Shown here piece by piece: positions 54,401 through 64,000 of a stretch of 64,000 nucleotides of DNA (its first letter is position 1; the number at the start of each line of letters is the position of its first letter). The DNA lies in NCBI GenBank assembly GCA_964017185.1, contig OZ024879.1, positions 43,531,883-43,595,882 of the forward strand, read 5' to 3'. A program made the translations under genes and the position numbers. Below the pieces are notes generated by a model that saw nothing but the letters and a program-made list of their open reading frames with translations, was not told the origin of the DNA and searched no databases. This DNA comes from Rugalucina vietnamica (Eukaryota > Mollusca > Bivalvia > Lucinida > Lucinidae).

Positions 54401-57400
54401 CATGTATTACGTCGATTCTATACTTCTGGTTAGGAATTTATATTATCACTACAGTGGACTAGACAATGGCGAATCACTAAGAGGTCAAACGCTATTTTTT
54501 AAACATGAACACGGGAATGTTATTCTATTTGGTACTAAGAACATCTAACATATCTCAGCTTTACAGGAAATATAATGATTTTGATTCATTCAGTTTCCTA
54601 ATCGGAGATAACTTTGTTGATATGATATCCCGCATGAGACACTGGCGAACCAAACTCGACAATGTCGAATCAAATAATCTATAGCCCAAAAGAAACCATT
54701 TAAGTAATGCAAAAAATGGAAAAAAATCAAATGCTTTGAAACGAAGAAAGAAACGTTTTATCTGTACCGTCACATTAGGCTTCTTAGTTGTCAAGCGTTT
54801 CAGCAACCCTGTTTTTATTGTCTGGTGGAATTTTGACTCCATTCTTTTGCCAGACCTCAAAGCATAGATAGAAGTAAATGACTGAGTTATATAGAAAATA
54901 ATATTTTATCTAAGTTTCAACAAATTCTGCAAAATCTTTACGAGTGGTTCGCCATTGTCGATGATTCTCCATTGTCGAGTTCATTGTATATGCTTCGTTT
55001 GAACTGACGTTTTAGCATATGTCCCACTAAACAATGTGGACATGCTGGGACTGTGCCTATGCTTCCTGGGTACTTAACCAGTTCTTTTATAGCTTAAAAC
55101 AGGCTTGCACATGGAGACTACGGGATAATGGTAAGTTTCAAACAGTGGCTCTCTACCTTCATGTTCTGAAACTTGACCACTGAACCACCATGCTACTCAA
55201 ATTGGGTCATTACGAAAACTTGCCCATGCAATATACAGAGAAACTTTCAAGCATTAAAAATAAAAAAAAATTCATTGGAAAAACTTGGTTAATTTTAATG
55301 TTTGCTCAAAACATTGATTGTGGCTATACATTAGAACCGCCTCGCCGAGGCGATTCTAACGAGTACCCACAATCTACGTTTTGGAACAAAAATAAGAATA
55401 ATAGGTATACCCCTGCAAACCCCAGTTTTTTTTTCTATATAAAAGTGTGGTTCAAGGGGGTATACGTTTCATGGACATGTTTTCCTGATGTTCTCATCCA
55501 TTCTTTGTTTCAGTTACTTTCCCATTTCATGCAGGGTTTGATTCCGATTAGGACAGTTCCTCGTCAATCCTTATGGAGGGGAGATTCTATGTTTGGGCTA
55601 ATAATTCTCTTACATAAATGCATATATGTATGGCATTTATTTCTTTTAAGACATTGCTGTAACAATCTAAATTAATATAAATAATAATGGATTGTGTTAC
55701 TTGCATAATTTCTGAGTAACTGACACCCTCTCACCTCCGTAACCAGTCAGTCTCTCCTCCGAAACATCTCCGTAACGACGGAATGATGCAAAATAAATAA
55801 AGCAGATTAAACCTGAAGTGTATCCGTAAACAGGTTTGAAAACACGGTGTTTGCATTCCACACAATCAGCAATTCTTGGTTTTGCGTTACGGAGGTGAAA
55901 AGTTACGGAGGAGAGCAGACATTTTGTCCAAGAGTTAGCAAATCAGTATTTTCATTTCCAAAAGTTGTATTATTCCTGTCCTCTCACAAACTATTACAGA
56001 AACTATTGCTTCTTTGTATTTGCTTATAGCAGTGTAATGGAGGAGAGTCTTTGAAGAGTGACAAATTAAGCAGCGCTTTCTTATTGCAACAATAATTTAT
56101 TTTCAATGAACTTAAAGAAAACTGAATTTGAATGGTTTCGATTTCGTTTTCAAATTGTATTAGCTGGTTATTGTGTAGGTCCGTTACCGTAGGTGAGTGC
56201 AGGTTTGGTGACATTTTCAGCATTCTAATGCTATGGTCAACCGAGATATGAGTGATTTAGTTGGTATATCCCTTCATTTTTAAAACTTTTTCTCTTACTT
56301 CTGAAGTTCCCATTAATATTCATGAGACATTAGATCAGAAAATCTGATAACACAGTTACGGTACATAGTTAAAGCAACCATTTGCTACCGATTCCTGTAC
56401 TCTTATGCTATCAGTAGCGAAGATATAAATCATTTTGAAGGTGTACCTTCTTAACTTTTCTGTGAATTTTTATCCAATATTCTGACCTTATCATTAATAT
56501 TCTTGAAAATGAAAAGCAAATGATTCAATAGTTTCATAATCATAGTCTAAGCATCCATTCAATAAGATTTTCAGCATCCTATGTCAATTCAAATGTCAGA
56601 TACAAGTGATTTAGTATTTTTACAAGTTTTTAGCGTTTAAATTCATGAGTATGCAAATGAGATTATTCTAATATCAGGCCTTTGATATCTGTAAAGTTGC
56701 CAAATGGCATCACTGATGCAATATCTGTGTGTCATGATGATAGTTTGGGTCTGAAATGAGTTTAATTATGGGTTTTAATGAGTTTTGTGATTTTATTGAC
56801 ATGCACCATTAAATATTTTCATCATAAATAAAATATTATAAGGTACTAGTAAATAATTGCATAATTGACAACCAGATAGCTCTATATCCATGCATTACTT
56901 TAGTTTAAATTTTAGTTATCTTTAGAACAAACTGACTGCTCAGATGTGAGCAGCTTTGTAGGTAGTTCTTTTTTTATATTGTTGGTTACCAAGGACACAA
57001 TTTTTTCATTAATATTCATGAAAATACAATTATGACGATTTTCATACAATGTAGCTCTATTGCATTAAATAAATGGTAAAACTGTATCATTGAGCTATAA
57101 CATCAGTTGAGTTCCATAATGATGGAATGGCACTAAAAATAGTTTATAATGGGGTTGAAATTATTGATATCCCTTATATTTCATGAATATGCATGCAAGA
57201 TGCAAGTACGTTTTTTGTCATTTTATACACCAGAATGAAAGGACAGTATCTAAGCTGTAAAAGGATAGCATATTCATTGATCTATTATAGTTATTAGTTG
57301 TGATATGATCTGTTTCGTATGTACACCCCCATCCGCGAATACCGTGTTTTAGAATGTCATGTGTTGCATTAAACATCCGTTAATTTCAACACTTTTGCAT

Positions 57401-57579
57401 ACATAAAATTGACCAGACATTGGTTTTCAAGCTTCCAGTGGGGTCCTTTGCCAGAGGGTATGAATGATAAAGACCTATATCCCGGTCTATTGAGGGTCAT
57501 TAGCTGATCACAGGACACTAGAAAATCTAGTGGCCTAACAATGAATACAGGTAGAGGCCAAAACAGGTAAAAATAAATA

Positions 57580-58615
57580 TTGATTGCAGAAGAAGCAACG
57601 GATGATTCGACTCCTGCGACTCCTGCTTCGTTTGCTAAGGTAGTTCAAACTGGCGAAGACTGTGCGAAAAAGGTGTTCGAGTTTTGTGAACATGTTCTAC
57701 ATATCGAGAATCCAAGATCTAAAATACAAATTAATCGTGCGCATAGGATTGGTGCTCGCTCTGTTGGGAAGACCAGACCGATTGTTGCCAAGTTTGTCCG
57801 GTCGGAGCATAAAGCTCTGATTAAGTCGGCTTTAAGCAACGTGAACCTGAATAACCATACAACGGTGCGTTTAAAGTAAATGACCAATTCCCGCCTGAAG
57901 TTATTGCGCGAAGGAAGGAACTAATCCCAAAACTGATCAGCGAGCGGAAAAACGGAAATAAAGCGACGTTGGTGAGAGACAAGTTGTATGTAAACAATAA
58001 ACTGGTCGAATAGGAATGCGAAGAAGAGTGCGATATTTCAATACTATCTTGGAATGTCGCAGGCTTATCCACATGCTTAAACGATGACGAATTTTTGAAC
58101 TTTGCAACAGAACATGACATGATTTTTTGTTGTGAGACTTGGGAGAGAAAAAATGACGTTTTTGACATTGAGAATTATCACTGTATAACCGTACCAAGAC
58201 CTGAGAGTTTGAATCTTCGTGGCAGGGGTAAACGGGGACATGGTGGTATTTGTTTGTATATTTGTAATGACATTTTGGAGGGCGTAACAGTGGTAGAGAA
58301 GTTATCTGAAGGGTTTTTATGGGTTAAACTTGAGCAAAAGTTCTTTTCGATACATGATGATTTGTACATATGTTTTTGTTACATTCCACCAAAAGACTCA
58401 ATCTACTTTAAAAATGTTGATTTTGATTTATTTGACTTGCTAGAAAGAAAAATACGACATTATTCAGATTTTGGTAGAGTAGCTGTTATTGGGGATTTGA
58501 ATGCTCGTACTGCGTCTCTGTATGACGAGCCAGTGAGCTGTGAAGGCATCGAAAGATATATAGAATCACTGAGCGGTTTGAATATTTCTGAGGCTGAATT
58601 AGCTGGTAGGCGTTT
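57580..58615 (+). pseudogene. LINE fragment in unit 2
   Basis: Same content and same frameshift as the fragment in unit 1; ends at the unit boundary at 58615. Confidence 0.85.
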
Positions 58616-61600
58616 CATGTATTACGTCGATTCTATACTTCTGGTTAGGAATTTATATTATCACTACAGTGGACTAGACAATGGCGAATCACTAAGAGGT
58701 CAAACGCTATTTTTTAAACATGAACACGGGAATGTTATTCTATTTGGTACTAAGAACATCTAACATATCTCAGCTTTACAGGAAATATAATGATTTTGAT
58801 TCATTCAGTTTCCTAATCGGAGATAACTTTGTTGATATGATATCCCGCATGAGACACTGGCGAACCAAACTCGACAATGTCGAATCAAATAATCTATAGC
58901 CCAAAAGAAACCATTTAAGTAATGCAAAAAATGGAAAAAAATCAAATGCTTTGAAACGAAGAAAGAAACGTTTTATCTGTACCGTCACATTAGGCTTCTT
59001 AGTTGTCAAGCGTTTCAGCAACCCTGTTTTTATTGTCTGGTGGAATTTTGACTCCATTCTTTTGCCAGACCTCAAAGCATAGATAGAAGTAAATGACTGA
59101 GTTATATAGAAAATAATATTTTATCTAAGTTTCAACAAATTCTGCAAAATCTTTACGAGTGGTTCGCCATTGTCGATGATTCTCCATTGTCGAGTTCATT
59201 GTATATGCTTCGTTTGAACTGACGTTTTAGCATATGTCCCACTAAACAATGTGGACATGCTGGGACTGTGCCTATGCTTCCTGGGTACTTAACCAGTTCT
59301 TTTATAGCTTAAAACAGGCTTGCACATGGAGACTACGGGATAATGGTAAGTTTCAAACAGTGGCTCTCTACCTTCATGTTCTGAAACTTGACCACTGAAC
59401 CACCATGCTACTCAAATTGGGTCATTACGAAAACTTGCCCATGCAATATACAGAGAAACTTTCAAGCATTAAAAATAAAAAAAAATTCATTGGAAAAACT
59501 TGGTTAATTTTAATGTTTGCTCAAAACATTGATTGTGGCTATACATTAGAACCGCCTCGCCGAGGCGATTCTAACGAGTACCCACAATCTACGTTTTGGA
59601 ACAAAAATAAGAATAATAGGTATACCCCTGCAAACCCCAGTTTTTTTTTTCTATATAAAAGTGTGGTTCAAGGGGGTATACGTTTCATGGACATGTTTTC
59701 CTGATGTTCTCATCCATTCTTTGTTTCAGTTACTTTCCCATTTCATGCAGGGTTTGATTCCGATTAGGACAGTTCCTCGTCAATCCTTATGGAGGGGAGA
59801 TTCTATGTTTGGGCTAATAATTCTCTTACATAAATGCATATATGTATGGCATTTATTTCTTTTAAGACATTGCTGTAACAATCTAAATTAATATAAATAA
59901 TAATGGATTGTGTTACTTGCATAATTTCTGAGTAACTGACACCCTCTCACCTCCGTAACCAGTCAGTCTCTCCTCCGAAACATCTCCGTAACGACGGAAT
60001 GATGCAAAATAAATAAAGCAGATTAAACCTGAAGTGTATCCGTAAACAGGTTTGAAAACACGGTGTTTGCATTCCACACAATCAGCAATTCTTGGTTTTG
60101 CGTTACGGAGGTGAAAAGTTACGGAGGAGAGCAGACATTTTGTCCAAGAGTTAGCAAATCAGTATTTTCATTTCCAAAAGTTGTATTATTCCTGTCCTCT
60201 CACAAACTATTACAGAAACTATTGCTTCTTTGTATTTGCTTATAGCAGTGTAATGGAGGAGAGTCTTTGAAGAGTGACAAATTAAGCAGCGCTTTCTTAT
60301 TGCAACAATAATTTATTTTCAATGAACTTAAAGAAAACTGAATTTGAATGGTTTCGATTTCGTTTTCAAATTGTATTAGCTGGTTATTGTGTAGGTCCGT
60401 TACCGTAGGTGAGTGCAGGTTTGGTGACATTTTCAGCATTCTAATGCTATGGTCAACCGAGATATGAGTGATTTAGTTGGTATATCCCTTCATTTTTAAA
60501 ACTTTTTCTCTTACTTCTGAAGTTCCCATTAATATTCATGAGACACTAGATCAGAAAATCTGATAACACAGTTACGGTACATAGTTAAAGCAACCATTTG
60601 CTACCGATTCCTGTACTCTTATGCTATCAGTAGCGAAGATATAAATCATTTTGAAGGTGTACCTTCTTAACTTTTCTGTGAATTTTTATCCAATATTCTG
60701 ACCTTATCATTAATATTCTTGAAAATGAAAAGCAAATGATTCAATAGTTTCATAATCATAGTCTAAGCATCCATTCAATAAGATTTTCAGCATCCTATGT
60801 CAATTCAAATGTCAGATACAAGTGATTTAGTATTTTTACAAGTTTTTAGCGTTTAAATTCATGAGTATGCAAATGAGATTATTCTAATATCAGGCCTTTG
60901 ATATCTGTAAAGTTGCCAAATGGCATCACTGATGCAATATCTGTGTGTCATGATGATAGTTTGGGTCTGAAATGAGTTTAATTATGGGTTTTAATGAGTT
61001 TTGTGATTTTATTGACATGCACCATTAAATATTTTCATCATAAATAAAATATTATAAGGTACTAGTAAATAATTGCATAATTGACAACCAGATAGCTCTA
61101 TATCCATGCATTACTTTAGTTTAAATTTTAGTTATCTTTAGAACAAACTGACTGCTCAGATGTGAGCAGCTTTGTAGGTAGTTCTTTTTTTATATTGTTG
61201 GTTACCAAGGACACAATTTTTTCATTAATATTCATGAAAATACAATTATGACGATTTTCATACAATGTAGCTCTATTGCATTAAATAAATGGTAAAACTG
61301 TATCATTGAGCTATAACATCAGTTGAGTTCCATAATGATGGAATGGCACTAAAAATAGTTTATAATGGGGTTGAAATTATTGATATCCCTTATATTTCAT
61401 GAATATGCATGCAAGATGCAAGTACGTTTTTTGTCATTTTATACACCAGAATGAAAGGACAGTATCTAAGCTGTAAAAGGATAGCATATTCATTGATCTA
61501 TTATAGTTATTAGTTGTGATATGATCTGTTTCGTATGTACACCCCCATCCGCGAATACCGTGTTTTAGAATGTCATGTGTTGCATTAAACATCCGTTAAT

Positions 61601-61795
61601 TTCAACACTTTTGCATACATAAAATTGACCAGACATTGGTTTTCAAGCTTCCAGTGGGGTCCTTTGCCAGAGGGTATGAATGATAAAGACCTATATCCCG
61701 GTCTATTGAGGGTCATTAGCTGATCACAGGACACTAGAAAATCTAGTGGCCTAACAATGAATACAGGTAGAGGCCAAAACAGGTAAAAATAAATA

Positions 61796-62831
61796 TTGAT
61801 TGCAGAAGAAGCAACGGATGATTCGACTCCTGCGACTCCTGCTTCGTTTGCTAAGGTAGTTCAAACTGGCGAAGACTGTGCGAAAAAGGTGTTCGAGTTT
61901 TGTGAACATGTTCTACATATCGAGAATCCAAGATCTAAAATACAAATTAATCGTGCGCATAGGATTGGTGCTCGCTCTGTTGGGAAGACCAGACCGATTG
62001 TTGCCAAGTTTGTCCGGTCGGAGCATAAAGCTCTGATTAAGTCGGCTTTAAGCAACGTGAACCTGAATAACCATACAACGGTGCGTTTAAAGTAAATGAC
62101 CAATTCCCGCCTGAAGTTATTGCGCGAAGGAAGGAACTAATCCCAAAACTGATCAGCGAGCGGAAAAACGGAAATAAAGCGACGTTGGTGAGAGACAAGT
62201 TGTATGTAAACAATAAACTGGTCGAATAGGAATGCGAAGAAGAGTGCGATATTTCAATACTATCTTGGAATGTCGCAGGCTTATCCACATGCTTAAACGA
62301 TGACGAATTTTTGAACTTTGCAACAGAACATGACATGATTTTTTGTTGTGAGACTTGGGAGAGAAAAAATGACGTTTTTGACATTGAGAATTATCACTGT
62401 ATAACCGTACCAAGACCTGAGAGTTTGAATCTTCGTGGCAGGGGTAAACGGGGACATGGTGGTATTTGTTTGTATATTTGTAATGACATTTTGGAGGGCG
62501 TAACAGTGGTAGAGAAGTTATCTGAAGGGTTTTTATGGGTTAAACTTGAGCAAAAGTTCTTTTCGATACATGATGATTTGTACATATGTTTTTGTTACAT
62601 TCCACCAAAAGACTCAATCTACTTTAAAAATGTTGATTTTGATTTATTTGACTTGCTAGAAAGAAAAATACGACATTATTCAGATTTTGGTAGAGTAGCT
62701 GTTATTGGGGATTTGAATGCTCGTACTGCGTCTCTGTATGACGAGCCAGTGAGCTGTGAAGGCATCGAAAGATATATAGAATCACTGAGCGGTTTGAATA
62801 TTTCTGAGGCTGAATTAGCTGGTAGGCGTTT
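61796..62831 (+). pseudogene. LINE fragment in unit 3
   Basis: Same content and same frameshift as in units 1 and 2; ends at the unit boundary at 62831. Confidence 0.85.
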
Positions 62832-64000
62832 CATGTATTACGTCGATTCTATACTTCTGGTTAGGAATTTATATTATCACTACAGTGGACTAGACAATGG
62901 CGAATCACTAAGAGGTCAAACGCTATTTTTTAAACATGAACACGGGAATGTTATTCTATTTGGTACTAAGAACATCTAACATATCTCAGCTTTACAGGAA
63001 ATATAATGATTTTGATTCATTCAGTTTCCTAATCGGAGATAACTTTGTTGATATGATATCCCGCATGAGACACTGGCGAACCAAACTCGACAATGTCGAA
63101 TCAAATAATCTATAGCCCAAAAGAAACCATTTAAGTAATGCAAAAAATGGAAAAAAATCAAATGCTTTGAAACGAAGAAAGAAACGTTTTATCTGTACCG
63201 TCACATTAGGCTTCTTAGTTGTCAAGCGTTTCAGCAACCCTGTTTTTATTGTCTGGTGGAATTTTGACTCCATTCTTTTGCCAGACCTCAAAGCATAGAT
63301 AGAAGTAAATGACTGAGTTATATAGAAAATAATATTTTATCTAAGTTTCAACAAATTCTGCAAAATCTTTACGAGTGGTTCGCCATTGTCGATGATTCTC
63401 CATTGTCGAGTTCATTGTATATGCTTCGTTTGAACTGACGTTTTAGCATATGTCCCACTAAACAATGTGGACATGCTGGGACTGTGCCTATGCTTCCTGG
63501 GTACTTAACCAGTTCTTTTATAGCTTAAAACAGGCTTGCACATGGAGACTACGGGATAATGGTAAGTTTCAAACAGTGGCTCTCTACCTTCATGTTCTGA
63601 AACTTGACCACTGAACCACCATGCTACTCAAATTGGGTCATTACGAAAACTTGCCCATGCAATATACAGAGAAACTTTCAAGCATTAAAAATAAAAAAAA
63701 ATTCATTGGAAAAACTTGGTTAATTTTAATGTTTGCTCAAAACATTGATTGTGGCTATACATTAGAACCGCCTCGCCGAGGCGATTCTAACGAGTACCCA
63801 CAATCTACGTTTTGGAACAAAAATAAGAATAATAGGTATACCCCTGCAAACCCCAGTTTTTTTTTTCTATATAAAAGTGTGGTTCAAGGGGGTATACGTT
63901 TCATGGACATGTTTTCCTGATGTTCTCATCCATTCTTTGTTTCAGTTACTTTCCCATTTCATGCAGGGTTTGATTCCGATTAGGACAGTTCCTCGTCAAT

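Larger units (their letters stand above)
50179..64000 (+). repeat. Tandem array of about 4,215-bp units
   Basis: Unit starts at 50179, 54401, 58616 and 62832 (marker CATGTATTACGTCGATTC); lengths are 4222, 4215, 4216 and then a partial copy running out of the window. Units differ only by scattered substitutions and homopolymer changes. Each unit has, in order: a 700-bp stretch with GACAATGGCGAA-type short inverted words; a dispersed repeat (about 970-1070 bases into the unit); a CTCCGTAAC foldback; about 1.2 kb of AT-rich sequence with recurring TTAATATTCATGA words; and a LINE fragment up to the unit end. No complete gene is present. Confidence 0.96.

Overview
The window is animal nuclear DNA, most likely from a mollusc and probably a bivalve. 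The evidence is spliced genes with GT-AG introns, a HEPN/STAND/ankyrin gene of a type expanded in bivalves, and dense non-LTR, Penelope-like, foldback and minisatellite repeats. The species assignment is inference from gene family and repeat style.

1-11.8 kb is most of one Polinton/Maverick (adintovirus-like) element, cut by the left window edge. Plus-strand order is protein-primed family-B DNA polymerase (frameshifted), A32-like packaging ATPase, a small conserved protein (frameshifted), chromodomain integrase, three small probable virion proteins, double-jelly-roll major capsid protein (MCP) and adenain-like protease. A convergent minus-strand block holds four small genes, one of them a BIR (IAP-like) protein. 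The MCP is best explained as two exons around a 306-bp intron; that intron carries an antisense, intronless tRNA-Tyr(GUA)-like gene. Polymerase, integrase, ATPase, protease and capsid proteins together form a self-integrating, virion-forming module, but several genes are broken, so this copy is probably inactive.

12.0-19.5 kb is a very large imperfect inverted repeat (arms of about 2 kb or more). Both arms end outwardly in 21-bp satellite arrays. The spacer carries a separate TIR-bounded element with four copies of a 316-bp unit. 19.5-20.9 kb holds a decayed Penelope-like retroelement in two pieces. 20.9-30.2 kb is gene-poor: palindromic MITEs, a heavily frameshifted minus-strand transposon gene (24.5-27.0 kb) with a 51-bp coding repeat, and low-complexity DNA.

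30.28-40.63 kb (minus) is the one convincing intact cellular gene. It has five exons whose phases all match, giving a 1,379-residue protein: HEPN domain with an R-x4-H motif, nSTAND-type NTPase, then about 18 ankyrin repeats. This is an NLR-like, probably innate-immunity architecture. Its introns are full of repeats, including nine or more copies of a 166-bp unit.

41.4-50.2 kb is repetitive: a 16-bp minisatellite, a CCCTA-rich tract, a 5'-truncated LINE, microsatellites, and a foldback built from a second 16-bp repeat. From 50,179 to the window end lies a tandem array of about 4,215-bp units (three full copies plus a partial one, nearly identical). Each unit carries a fragment of a LINE (ORF1 end plus endonuclease start). 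Unit junctions create a chimeric reading frame.
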